In this document: piece after piece, positions 16,337-23,864 of the stretch
Position numbering within the stretch: position 1 is the first letter of the stretch
Layout: each line of letters starts with the position of its first letter
From: an uncultured Collinsella sp.
GTDB taxonomy: Bacteria > Actinomycetota > Coriobacteriia > Coriobacteriales > Coriobacteriaceae
NCBI GenBank assembly: GCA_947001705.1
Contig: CAMQHT010000031.1
Coordinates: 1 to 27,937, forward strand
DNA: 27,937 nt
Direction: 5' to 3'
Position numbers and translations under genes: made by a program
The notes under the pieces: model-generated
Told to the model about the DNA's origin: nothing
The model's database searches: none
What the model saw: the letters and a program-made list of their open reading frames with translations, nothing else

Positions 16337-16365
16337 TTGCACTTTAGCGTGCGACAGCGGATAAT
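16337..16365 (+). promoter_or_regulatory. Sigma-70-type promoter of the DAHP synthase gene
   Basis: TTGCAC (16337-16342) and GATAAT (16360-16365) are separated by exactly 17 bases. The predicted leader is about 48 nt, too short for a T-box or attenuator. Confidence 0.65.
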
Positions 16366-16419
16366 GCCGAGCACTCGACAATACGCTTTTTGCTCTCTCT
16401 ATAGATTGAGGAGGCCCCT

Positions 16420-17451
16420 ATGGCCATGGATTTCAAACGCAGGCTGCCGATCCCCATGGAGATCCGCGAGGAAATGCCGCTTTCCGCCGAGCTTACCGCT
16501 AAGAAGCAGGCATTCGACGCCGAGGTCGCCAAGGTCTTTACCGGCGAGGACGCGCGCAAGGTGCTCATCATCGGCCCGTGCTCTGCCGATCGCGAGGATT
16601 CGGTCCTCGAGTACATGAACCGCCTGGCCAAAACCGCCGAGGAGGTCAAGGACAAGCTCATCATCATCCCGCGTGTCTACACCAACAAGCCGCGCACCAA
16701 GGGTACCGGCTACAAGGGTCTACTGCACAATCCCGACCCCGAGGCGCCCGATGACCTGCTCGAGGGCGTCAAGGCCATTCGCCACATGCACCTGCGCGTC
16801 ATCGAGGAGACCGGCTTCTTTACCGCCGACGAGATGCTCTACCCCTCTAACTATCAGTACCTTGTCGATCTGCTGAGCTACGTCGCTGTGGGCGCGCGCT
16901 CGGTCGAGAACCAGGAGCACCGTCTGGTGTCGAGCGGCATTTCGGTGCCGGTGGGCATGAAGAACCCCACTGCCGGCTCCACCACCGTCATGCTCAACTC
17001 CATCTACGCCGCTCAGGCGCATCAGAGTTTCATCTTCCGCAACTGGGAGGTCGAGTGCGACGGCAATCCGCTCGCGCACGCCGTTATGCGTGGCTACATC
17101 GGTCTCGATGGGCGCACCTACCCCAACTACCACTACGAGCACCTCGAGCGCCTGGCCGAGCGCTATACCGAGCACGCCGGCTATGCCAATCCGGCAGCGG
17201 TCATCGACTGCAACCACGACAACTCGGGCAAGCGTCCGCTGGAGCAGTATCGCATTTGCAAGGAGGTGCTCGACAGCTGCCGCCGCAACGAGTCCATCTC
17301 CAAGCTGGTCAAGGGCTTTATGATCGAGTCCTACCTGGAGGACGGCAACCAGCCGGTCGACGGCGGCGTCTTTGGCAAGTCGATCACCGACCCGTGCCTG
17401 GGCTGGGAAAAGACCGACTACCTCATCCACGAGATCGCGGAACGTATTTAG
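16420..17451 (+). CDS. 3-deoxy-7-phosphoheptulonate (DAHP) synthase, class I (AroFGH type)
   Basis: The enzyme condenses phosphoenolpyruvate with erythrose-4-phosphate, the entry step of the shikimate pathway to aromatic amino acids. The 343-aa protein shows GPCSAD (52-57, metal ligand Cys54), RVYTNKPRTKGTGYKG (85-100), PVGMKNPTAGS with the PEP-binding Lys181, DCNHDNSGK (about 257) and the C-terminal DPCLGWE. Length fits the E. coli AroF/G/H type, which carries its feedback site in extensions of the barrel; which aromatic amino acid inhibits it cannot be told. ATG 16420 has GAGGAGG five bases upstream; ATG 16426, two codons later, is also possible. It appears to be a single-gene unit with its own promoter and a hairpin at its stop codon. 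Confidence 0.94.
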   Translation: MAMDFKRRLPIPMEIREEMPLSAELTAKKQAFDAEVAKVFTGEDARKVLIIGPCSADREDSVLEYMNRLAKTAEEVKDKLIIIPRVYTNKPRTKGTGYKGLLHNPDPEAPDDLLEGVKAIRHMHLRVIEETGFFTADEMLYPSNYQYLVDLLSYVAVGARSVENQEHRLVSSGISVPVGMKNPTAGSTTVMLNSIYAAQAHQSFIFRNWEVECDGNPLAHAVMRGYIGLDGRTYPNYHYEHLERLAERYTEHAGYANPAAVIDCNHDNSGKRPLEQYRICKEVLDSCRRNESISKLVKGFMIESYLEDGNQPVDGGVFGKSITDPCLGWEKTDYLIHEIAERI

Positions 17452-17478
17452 TTACGCGGGTTTACCAACCCGCGTAAC
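17451..17478 (+). terminator. Hairpin at the DAHP synthase stop codon
   Basis: GTTACGCGGG and CCCGCGTAAC form a perfect ten-base stem with an eight-base loop, starting at the last base of the stop codon. No T-run follows, so it may protect the 3' end or act only weakly as a terminator. Confidence 0.55.
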
Positions 17479-17531
17479 GGATCGACGCTGCGCGCCGCCC
17501 TCTACCTGCGGCGTTGTCTTGCTCCAGGGGC

Positions 17532-17670
17532 ACTCATTGGGGACGTACTTAAATGAGTAGTCGTTGGGGACGTTCTTGTTTGACTAGTCGTTTAAGAACG
17601 TCCCCAATGACTACCTTTCAAACCTGGCAGTTAGGGACGTTCCTTATCTGCCGGCACTTGGGGACACTCC
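17532..17670. repeat. Cluster of GGGGACGTTC REP-like repeats
   Basis: Related units lie at 17532-17550, 17558-17577 and, inverted, 17594-17613, each built on CATTGGGGACGTTCTT. Two more degenerate ones, TTAGGGACGTTCC and CTTGGGGACACTCC, follow to about 17670. The right part matches the repeat at 1573-1628 over about 28 bases with one change. No transposase is adjacent. Confidence 0.75.
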
Positions 17671-17738
17671 TTGCATCGGCTGACGCGGTTTGCTCGCTGG
17701 CATTGCTAGATTTTTGGCGTTCTCTAAGTCCTGTGGGC

Positions 17739-17956
17739 AAAAAATGGCAAATATGAGTACTGTTGCTAGCGTAGTATCATATCGATCTTACAAGATAATA
17801 GACACAACAGTAAATATGTTCATTAACGTTGGCACACAGAAGCATGCTACCGGGCATTTTGATCAATTTGAAGGCATATCTGGGCTGCAAAGAGGTCGTT
17901 TGGGGCAGTTTTGGCTGTTACTAAAAAGGTGACAGTACTCATATTTGCCCTTTTTT
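17739..17956. mobile_element. 218-bp MITE-like element with 25-bp terminal inverted repeats
   Basis: The ends (17739-17763 and 17932-17956) are inverted copies matching at 24 of 25 positions, with the shared core CAAATATGAGTACTGT. The interior is AT-rich and non-coding, unlike the surrounding genome. Size, terminal repeats and lack of an ORF fit a miniature inverted-repeat element, or a structured RNA with a closing stem. No clear target duplication is visible. With the neighbouring repeats and the downstream terminator it fills the 17452-18088 gene-free stretch. Confidence 0.6.
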
Positions 17957-18021
17957 GACCACGGGGTCTGGAAGGCGCCGTCAATCAGGTCCCAGGGAAG
18001 GCGTTTCGAGGCTCGAAGGAC

Positions 18022-18057
18022 ACAAAACGGGGGCGCAGGCTGTCCTGCGCCCCCGTT
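18022..18057 (-). terminator. Rho-independent terminator of the MarR-ABC operon
   Basis: AACGGGGGCGCAGG (18026-18039) pairs perfectly with 18044-18057 across a four-base loop. Read on the minus strand it is followed by TTTTGTG. It lies about 30 nt past the last gene of the operon. Confidence 0.85.
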
Positions 18058-18088
18058 CTCGGGCGTTATTCGTTCCCTGCGGCAGAAT

Positions 18089-19945
18089 TTACGCCGCTTC
18101 GTCGAACTGCGAGTTGTACAGGTCGGCGTAGAAGCCGCCTTGGGCGAGCAGCTCGTCGTGTGTGCCCTTCTCGACGATGTCGCCGTCGCGAATTACCAAG
18201 ATCACGTCGGCGTTGCGGATCGTGGACAGGCGGTGCGCGATGACAAAGCTCGTGCGGCCCTGCATCAGCGCATCCATGGCGCGCTGGATGAGCTCCTCGG
18301 TGCGGGTATCGACGTTGGAAGTCGCCTCGTCCAAAATCAGCGCCGGACGGTCGGCCAAAATGGCGCGGGCGATGGTCACGAGTTGGCGCTGGCCCTGTGA
18401 GAGGTTGGTGCCCTCCTCATTGATCATAAAGTCGTAGCCGCCGGCGAGCGTATGGATAAAGTGGTCGCAGCGTGCGGCGCGTGCAGCGGCCTCGACCTCG
18501 GCGTCAGTCGCATCGGGACGTCCGTAGCGGATGTTCTCGCGGATGGTGCCGTTAAACAGCCAGGTATCCTGCAGCACCATGGCAAACTCGCCGCGCAGTG
18601 CCGCGCGGTCCCAGTCGCGCACGTCGACGCCCTCGACGCGCAGTGAACCGCCGTCCACGTCGTAGAAGCGCTGCAGCAGCTTAATGAGCGTGGTCTTGCC
18701 GGCGCCGGTGGGGCCGACGATGGCGATGGTCTGACCGGGCTGTGCCTCGCAGCTAAAGTCGTGGATGATGGTCTTGTCGGGCGTGTAGCCAAACTTGACG
18801 TGGTCGAACTCAACGTGGCCGGGGCGCTTCTCGGGAATCTGGGCGTCGGCCTTCTGCTCCTCCTCGGGCGCAGCCAAGAACTCAAACACGCGCTCGGTGG
18901 CGGCGGCCATCGACTGCATCGTGTTGCTCACGTTGCCCAGCTGCTGCACCGGCTGCGTAAAGTTGCGAACGTACTGGATAAAGCTCTGGATGTCGCCGGG
19001 CGTGGCATTGCCGGTCAGCGCGAGCTGCGCGCCTACCACGACGACGCCTACGTAGCCCATGTTACCCACCAAGCTCATAAGCGGCATCATCAGGCCCGAC
19101 AGGAACTGCGAGCGCCAGCCGCTAATAAAGAGACGGTCGTTTTGGCGGTCGAACTCCTCGATTGAGGCCTCGGCGCGGTCGAACACCTGAATAACGTTCT
19201 GGCCGGCAAAGTCCTCCTCGATAATGCCGTTGACGGCGCCCAGGACTTGCTGTTGCTCGCGGAAGTACGGCTGCGAGAAGTGAATCATCACGGTCAGGAT
19301 AATCGCGGCAGCCGGCAGCGTGAGCACGGTGACGCCGGTGAGCGGCAGACTGATCGACAGCATCATGACGAGCACGCCGATAATCTGTGTGACAGACGTG
19401 ATGAGCTGCGTCACGCTCTGGTTGAGCGACTGGCCGAGCGTATCGACGTCGTTGGTGATGCGACTGAGTACGTCGCCCTTGCTGTGGCCGTTGAAGTAAC
19501 TCATCGGAACGACGGCGATCTTGGCGGCGATCTCCTTGCGCATGCGATAACAAATCTTTTGCGTGACGCCGGTCATGAGCCAGCCTTGGATCAGGCTGCA
19601 GGCAGAGCTCGCCAGATACAGACAGAGCAAAAAGCCGAGCGTCTTGGCGATCCAGGAAAAGTCGACATCGCCGGTGCCGTTGACCTTGGCAACCAAGCCC
19701 TCGAACAGCTTAGTCGTAACCTGGCCGAGCACCTTGGGCCCCACAATGTTAAAGATGACCGAGCACACGGCAAAGGCGACGGCGGCAAACACGGCAATCT
19801 TGTGCTGGCCGATATAGCCGAGCAGCTGCCTCATGGTGCCCTTAAAGTCCTTGGCCTTTTCGCCACGGCGCATGCCACCCATGCGGCCCATGGGACCACG
19901 CTGGCGGGTGGGCTTGGGAATCTGAGTCTTGGTCTCGTCTGCCAT
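18089..19945 (-). CDS. ABC exporter half-transporter, catalytically complete ATPase subunit
   Basis: This is the second half of a heterodimeric type IV ABC exporter, 618 aa, with six membrane helices (about 50-345) and a C-terminal ATPase. The nucleotide-binding domain has Walker A GPTGAGKTT (411-419), a Walker B ending in LDE with catalytic Glu540, and H-loop AHRLS. Its signature is LSQGQ (515-519) instead of LSGGQ. A basic, Gly/Met/Arg-rich N-terminal tail (PMGRMGGMRRGEKAKD) precedes the membrane domain. Its ATG overlaps the stop of the upstream half-transporter by one base. The complete Walker B here pairs with a degenerate partner, as in LmrCD, BmrCD and TM287/288. The substrate is unknown; the MarR regulator suggests drug or toxin export. 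Confidence 0.93.
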   Translation of the reverse strand: MADETKTQIPKPTRQRGPMGRMGGMRRGEKAKDFKGTMRQLLGYIGQHKIAVFAAVAFAVCSVIFNIVGPKVLGQVTTKLFEGLVAKVNGTGDVDFSWIAKTLGFLLCLYLASSACSLIQGWLMTGVTQKICYRMRKEIAAKIAVVPMSYFNGHSKGDVLSRITNDVDTLGQSLNQSVTQLITSVTQIIGVLVMMLSISLPLTGVTVLTLPAAAIILTVMIHFSQPYFREQQQVLGAVNGIIEEDFAGQNVIQVFDRAEASIEEFDRQNDRLFISGWRSQFLSGLMMPLMSLVGNMGYVGVVVVGAQLALTGNATPGDIQSFIQYVRNFTQPVQQLGNVSNTMQSMAAATERVFEFLAAPEEEQKADAQIPEKRPGHVEFDHVKFGYTPDKTIIHDFSCEAQPGQTIAIVGPTGAGKTTLIKLLQRFYDVDGGSLRVEGVDVRDWDRAALRGEFAMVLQDTWLFNGTIRENIRYGRPDATDAEVEAAARAARCDHFIHTLAGGYDFMINEEGTNLSQGQRQLVTIARAILADRPALILDEATSNVDTRTEELIQRAMDALMQGRTSFVIAHRLSTIRNADVILVIRDGDIVEKGTHDELLAQGGFYADLYNSQFDEAA

Positions 19946-22311
19946 TAGCGCTCGCCTCCTTCCATGACGGCTGCAATTTCTTCTTGGGTAAGCCCCAGCT
20001 CCTCGGCGGAAAGCTGCGACTGTGCAATCTCCAGGTACGCCGGGCAGCCGTGCAGCAGCTCCTCGTGCGTGCCGGTGCCCACTACGTGACCGTCGTCGAG
20101 CACGATGATCTGGTCGGCGTGCATGATGGTCGCGATGCGCTGGGCCACGACCACGAGCGCGGCGTCGGTAACGTTTTTGGCAAGCTCCTCGCGCAGGCGC
20201 GCGTCGGTCTTGTAGTCGAGGGCGCTAAACGAGTCATCGAACACCACGACCTCGGGCTTTTTGGCCAACGCGCGGGCGATGGCCAGGCGCTGGCGCTGAC
20301 CGCCCGAGACATTGGAGCCGCCCTGGCTGATGGGGGAGTCGTAGCCGCCCTCGCGCTCGGCGATAAAGTCCTCGGCCTGTGCGATGCGTGTCGCCTGGCG
20401 CATGTCATCATCGCTCACCATGTCGCCGGCAAATTTGAGGTTGCTCTCGACAGTGCCCGAGAACAGACGCCCCTGCTGCGGGATATAGCCAATGCGGCGG
20501 CGAAGCTCGGAAAGGGTCATATCGCGCACGTCGATGCCGTCGAGCGAAATGCTGCCGCCGGTGACGTCGTACAGGCGCGGGATGAGCTGCACAAGCGTGG
20601 ACTTGCCCGAACCCGTGGAGCCGATGATGCCGAGCATCTGGCCGGCGTGCGTGGTGAAGTTCACACCGCTGATGACATCGGCGCGGGCATCGGGATACTG
20701 GAAGCTCACGTCGTGGAAGGCGAGCTCACCGCGCGGCGCGTTGGTCGCGGGCAGTTTGGGCGAGGCGGGGTCGTTGATGCTCGTGGGGCAAGTGATGACC
20801 TCTTCAACGCGCTCGGCTGCGACCTCGGCGCGGGGCAGGATGACCGAAACCATGGTGAGGATCATAAACGCCATGACGATCTGCATGGTGTAGGAGATAA
20901 ACGCCATCATGTTGCCGACCTGCATCACGCCGTCGGACACGCCCTGCGCGCCAAACCAGACGATAAGCACGGTGATGCAGTTCATAACGAGCATCATGAG
21001 CGGCATCATAAAGCTCATGGCGCGGTTGGTGTAGAGCTGTGTGGTCATCAGGTCGAGTGATGCCTTGTCAAAACGCTCAAGCTCATGCTCCTCGCGGTTG
21101 AACGAGCGGATGGGCATAAGGCCGTCGAGCAGCTCGCGGGCGGTAAGGTTCACGCGGTCCACAAAGCTCTGCATCTTTTTGAACTTGGGCATGGTGAGGC
21201 CCATAAGCACGCCGACGACGGCCGAGACCGCGATGATGGCCACGGCGATGGTCCACTCCAGGCCGGTGTGGTTGGCCAGGACGCGCATGACGGCGACGAT
21301 GCCCATGACGGGCGCCATGAGGCACATGCGGATAAACAGGGTTGCGGCCATCTGAATCTGCTGAATGTCGTTGGTGCAGCGGGTGATGAGCGAGGCCTGG
21401 CTAAACTTGCCCACCTCGGCCGGCGAGAAGTGCATAACCTTGTTGAAGGTCTCGCGGCGCAGGTCGCGGGCGATGGAGCAGGCGGTGCGCGAAGCCACGG
21501 CACCGGTCAGGATGGTGGCGACCAGCGACACCAGACACAGACCAAACATCGTGGTCGCCATGCGGCCCAGGTAGGCGTTCTGCACGTCGGCGGGGTCGAT
21601 ACCCTGTGCCTTGTACTCGTCCTGCACATAGCTCACGGCGCGTTGGGTCACGATGGAGCCCGACATGGAGCCCATTTTGTCCGCCATACCGTTGGCGCCC
21701 TCGACGAGCTTGCCCTGGTCGATTAGGCCGCCTTCAACGCCTAGACGCAGGCTCTTCATGGTGATCTTGCCGCCGTCGGCATCAATCTGCTTTTGCATAT
21801 TCTGCGCCGCTGCGGCCTTTTGCTGCATCTTGGCGAGCTGGTCGGGCGTCATCGCTGCCATTTGCTCGGGCGTGGGCATGGCTTGGGCGTCGCTGTTGCC
21901 TTTCTCGCTGGACGCGCCCATCATGTCGCCCATGGAGCTGGCGTCGATGCCTTGGTTGAGCGAAAGGACGACGGTCTCGGGCAGGCTCATGATATCGGCA
22001 ATCTTGCCGCCGTCGGCGCGCTCATCCTCGGTTCCCCTGTACGTGCGAATGCCGTTTTTGTCTGCCTTGCCAAACGCAGCTTCTACTGTCTTGGCGTCCT
22101 TGGCGCTCATAAAGAGTTCGAGGTCGTCGAGCGATTCGGCACGAATGGTGTCGGGCACGGGCGAGGCGATGCCGCCTTGCTGCACGCCCACGTCGACGAT
22201 GTCGCTCATATAGGTAGGCAGTGCCAGATCGGCGTTACAGCTGATTACGATAAGTACGATAGCTGCGAACAGTGATGGGACATGCTTTTTAAAGAGCTTG
22301 AGAATCCTCAC
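19945..22311 (-). CDS. ABC exporter half-transporter, degenerate ATPase subunit with large external insertion
   Basis: First half of the heterodimer, 788 aa. Helix 1 (LFAAIVLIVISCNADLALP) is followed by an insertion of about 200 residues (roughly 38-245), then helices 2-6 and the ATPase. The insertion is hydrophilic, rich in Met, Gln and Ala, and should lie outside the membrane. Walker A is GSTGSGKST (574-582) and the signature VSGGQ is intact. Walker B has Asp693 where the catalytic Glu should be (VVFDDSFSALD), and the H-loop has Gln instead of His (VVAQRIATI), so its own ATP site is degenerate. The start is GTG at 22311, with AAAGGAG nine bases upstream, sharing GTGA with the MarR stop. Confidence 0.93.
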   Translation of the reverse strand: MRILKLFKKHVPSLFAAIVLIVISCNADLALPTYMSDIVDVGVQQGGIASPVPDTIRAESLDDLELFMSAKDAKTVEAAFGKADKNGIRTYRGTEDERADGGKIADIMSLPETVVLSLNQGIDASSMGDMMGASSEKGNSDAQAMPTPEQMAAMTPDQLAKMQQKAAAAQNMQKQIDADGGKITMKSLRLGVEGGLIDQGKLVEGANGMADKMGSMSGSIVTQRAVSYVQDEYKAQGIDPADVQNAYLGRMATTMFGLCLVSLVATILTGAVASRTACSIARDLRRETFNKVMHFSPAEVGKFSQASLITRCTNDIQQIQMAATLFIRMCLMAPVMGIVAVMRVLANHTGLEWTIAVAIIAVSAVVGVLMGLTMPKFKKMQSFVDRVNLTARELLDGLMPIRSFNREEHELERFDKASLDLMTTQLYTNRAMSFMMPLMMLVMNCITVLIVWFGAQGVSDGVMQVGNMMAFISYTMQIVMAFMILTMVSVILPRAEVAAERVEEVITCPTSINDPASPKLPATNAPRGELAFHDVSFQYPDARADVISGVNFTTHAGQMLGIIGSTGSGKSTLVQLIPRLYDVTGGSISLDGIDVRDMTLSELRRRIGYIPQQGRLFSGTVESNLKFAGDMVSDDDMRQATRIAQAEDFIAEREGGYDSPISQGGSNVSGGQRQRLAIARALAKKPEVVVFDDSFSALDYKTDARLREELAKNVTDAALVVVAQRIATIMHADQIIVLDDGHVVGTGTHEELLHGCPAYLEIAQSQLSAEELGLTQEEIAAVMEGGER

Positions 22312-22757
22312 TTGGCATTTCTCCTTTCTTGATTGCAGTCGATAATTTCGTTGAGACGCCTTAGAAGGCGCACCATCTCTTGGGTATCTGTTTCGCCGAG
22401 CTGCTCGAGGAAGGCCGCGGTGCGCTCCTCGAATTCCCGACGTTTGATTTCGAGATTCTGGAATCCCTTGTCGGTCATCGTGACGTGTACACGACGACGG
22501 TCGGTCTTTGAGTGCTCGCGCTCGACCCAGCCCTTGGCTTCGAGAGTGCGTAAGATATTGGCGATGCGGGCACTCGAGACCCAGGCGCGATTTGCGAGTT
22601 CGCTCGGCGTGAGCGAACCGCCAGCGAGCATGAGGGCGCGCATGACAGCCATCTCGCCGCCGAGAGCTTTGTCCGCAGAGCGCGAAATGCGATGATGCAT
22701 GCTGCCAAACTCAGTTAAGAGCTGACGTCCAAGCTCATGGAAATCGGTATCTTCCAC
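22308..22757 (-). CDS. MarR-family transcriptional regulator
   Basis: A 149-aa winged-helix regulator, with GSLTPSELANRAWVSSARIANILRTLEAKGWVER as the DNA-binding helices and SKTDRRRVHVTMTDKG as the wing, flanked by dimerisation helices. It heads a three-gene operon with the two half-transporters, overlapping the first by four bases, so it most likely represses the exporter and itself. The start is GTG at 22757, with AGGGG upstream. An inverted repeat covers the start codon and the predicted transcription start. The inducing compound is unknown. Confidence 0.92.
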   Translation of the reverse strand: MEDTDFHELGRQLLTEFGSMHHRISRSADKALGGEMAVMRALMLAGGSLTPSELANRAWVSSARIANILRTLEAKGWVEREHSKTDRRRVHVTMTDKGFQNLEIKRREFEERTAAFLEQLGETDTQEMVRLLRRLNEIIDCNQERRNAK

Positions 22758-22797
22758 CGAAAACCCCTAACACTAGAAACTATTTTCGGTGAAAGAT
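22749..22797. promoter_or_regulatory. Operator-like dyad over the MarR start
   Basis: ATCTTCCACCGAAAA (22749-22763) and TTTTCGGTGAAAGAT (22783-22797) are inverted copies matching at 14 of 15 positions. One half covers the MarR start codon; the other lies just downstream of the predicted -10 box. This is a natural place for autorepression. A hairpin acting in the mRNA is the alternative. Confidence 0.6.
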
Positions 22798-22803
22798 GAT
22801 ACC

Positions 22804-22832
22804 CGCATATTCGGGCCTCATGCAGTGGGCAA
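22804..22832 (-). promoter_or_regulatory. Predicted promoter of the MarR-ABC operon
   Basis: On the minus strand TTGCCC (22832-22827) and TATGCG (22809-22804) are 17 bases apart. The -10 match is only fair; its position next to the dyad is what makes it plausible. Confidence 0.4.
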
Positions 22833-22960
22833 TATAAAGAGCGCATAAAGAGTTAAAAAATTCAATTGCTGAAGCGTTTCAAAGAACTACTATGCCCGCG
22901 GTTAGGCGGGGGGTTGTCACCACCATGACGACTGGGACTCATTTATCGCCACGTGCGATG

Positions 22961-23004
22961 CTCCAACTTCCCGCAAGGAGACACCTGAATCAAGGGGGTT
23001 GGAG
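22961..23004 (+). promoter_or_regulatory. Possible hairpin enclosing the SDR ribosome-binding site
   Basis: CTCCAAC (22961-22967) is complementary to GTTGGAG (22998-23004), and neighbouring C and G runs extend the pairing. The 3' arm contains the purine-rich ribosome-binding site directly before the ATG at 23007. If formed in the mRNA it would hide that site. Confidence 0.35.
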
Positions 23005-23006
23005 TC

Positions 23007-23756
23007 ATGGCATTTGACTTCACGGGCAAAACCGCGATCGTTACCGGCGGCACTCAGGGCATTGGCCTCGAGATTGCCAAGGGCATCGTTGCGGGCGGCG
23101 GACACGTCGCGCTCATCGCAAGGAACGCTGCTAAGGGCGAGGCCGCGGTGGCCGAGCTTGGCGAGGGCAACAAGTTCTATCAGCTCGATGTCGCCGATGC
23201 ACCCAAGGCACGCGAGACCGTCGAGCAGATTTTTACGGACCTGCCGCAAACCAACATCCTGATCAACTGCGCTGGCGTCATCAGCACCAAGAAATTCGAC
23301 GAGATTGATGACACCGAGTGGCGTCGCACCATCGACATCAACCTCAACGGTACCTTCACTATGATGAACGCCGTGTATCCGCACTTTAAGGCGGCCCATG
23401 CCGGCACTATCGTCAACGTGAGTTCCGTAGCGGGCAAGATCGGTGGCGGCCTGCTCGGCACCGCTGCCTACGCCAGCTCCAAAGCCGGTGTTAACGGTCT
23501 AACCAAGGCAGTCGCCAAGGAAGGCGGCAAGTTTGGCGTCCGCTGCAACGCCGTGTGCCCGTCGCTCACCCTTACCGATATGACCTCGATTCTCTCTGAC
23601 GAGAACTCTCAGCGCATCATCAACGGTATTCCTCTGGGCCGCGCCGCCCAGGCCAGCGAGCCTGCGCAGATGGTGCTCTTCTTCGCTTCCGACCTCGCTA
23701 GCTTCGTGAACGGCGAGATCGGTGACTGCGACGGTGGCATCGTTCTGGACGGGTAA
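23007..23756 (+). CDS. Short-chain dehydrogenase/reductase (SDR), classical type
   Basis: An NAD(P)-dependent oxidoreductase of 249 aa. It shows the cofactor loop TGGTQGIG (13-20), the acidic DVAD (61-64), INCAG (86-90, usually NNAG), NVSS with the catalytic Ser (about 140), and YASSK with Tyr155 and Lys159. The C-terminal FASDLASFVNGEIGDCDGG is typical of sugar and polyol dehydrogenases. The ATG at 23007 has a GGGGG/GGAG purine run before it. It is upstream of a KDG permease, so a role in hexuronate or ketodeoxysugar metabolism, like KduD, is possible. Similarity to KduD is not close enough by eye to name it, and a hairpin separates the two genes. Confidence 0.88.
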   Translation: MAFDFTGKTAIVTGGTQGIGLEIAKGIVAGGGHVALIARNAAKGEAAVAELGEGNKFYQLDVADAPKARETVEQIFTDLPQTNILINCAGVISTKKFDEIDDTEWRRTIDINLNGTFTMMNAVYPHFKAAHAGTIVNVSSVAGKIGGGLLGTAAYASSKAGVNGLTKAVAKEGGKFGVRCNAVCPSLTLTDMTSILSDENSQRIINGIPLGRAAQASEPAQMVLFFASDLASFVNGEIGDCDGGIVLDG

Positions 23757-23775
23757 TACCCCGCGACGTTAATTC

Positions 23776-23807
23776 GGCGACGGCTCCTGCGACTCGGGAC
23801 CGTCGCC
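23776..23807 (+). terminator. Probable terminator after the SDR gene
   Basis: GGCGACGG (23776-23783) pairs with CCGTCGCC (23800-23807), followed by the T-rich TTCTTTCT. Confidence 0.55.
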
Positions 23808-23864
23808 TTCTTTCTGACAAAGGCGCGTGCGGCTACGATTCGCATGCATCCAAAGGAGATATAT

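Noticed and set aside
16366..16419. T-box or aromatic amino-acid leader peptide before the DAHP synthase gene
   Set aside because: The predicted leader is only about 50 nt, with no terminator structure and no small ORF rich in aromatic codons.
17532..17670. CRISPR array
   Set aside because: The units are in both orientations, degenerate and irregularly spaced, with no constant-length spacers or cas genes.
19984..21060. Long plus-strand open frame opposite the ABC exporter
   Set aside because: Antisense shadow; the minus strand encodes complete ABC motifs at the same place.
22925..23020. 31-codon ORF overlapping the SDR start as a leader peptide
   Set aside because: It has no ribosome-binding site and no distinctive codon run.
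22917..23399. 160-aa minus-strand ORF opposite the SDR gene
   Set aside because: It is an antisense shadow of a well-supported SDR gene and has no recognisable motif or ribosome-binding site.
23007..23756. Naming the SDR gene kduD
   Set aside because: It is near kdgT, but its sequence around the active site is not close to E. coli KduD and a hairpin separates the genes.
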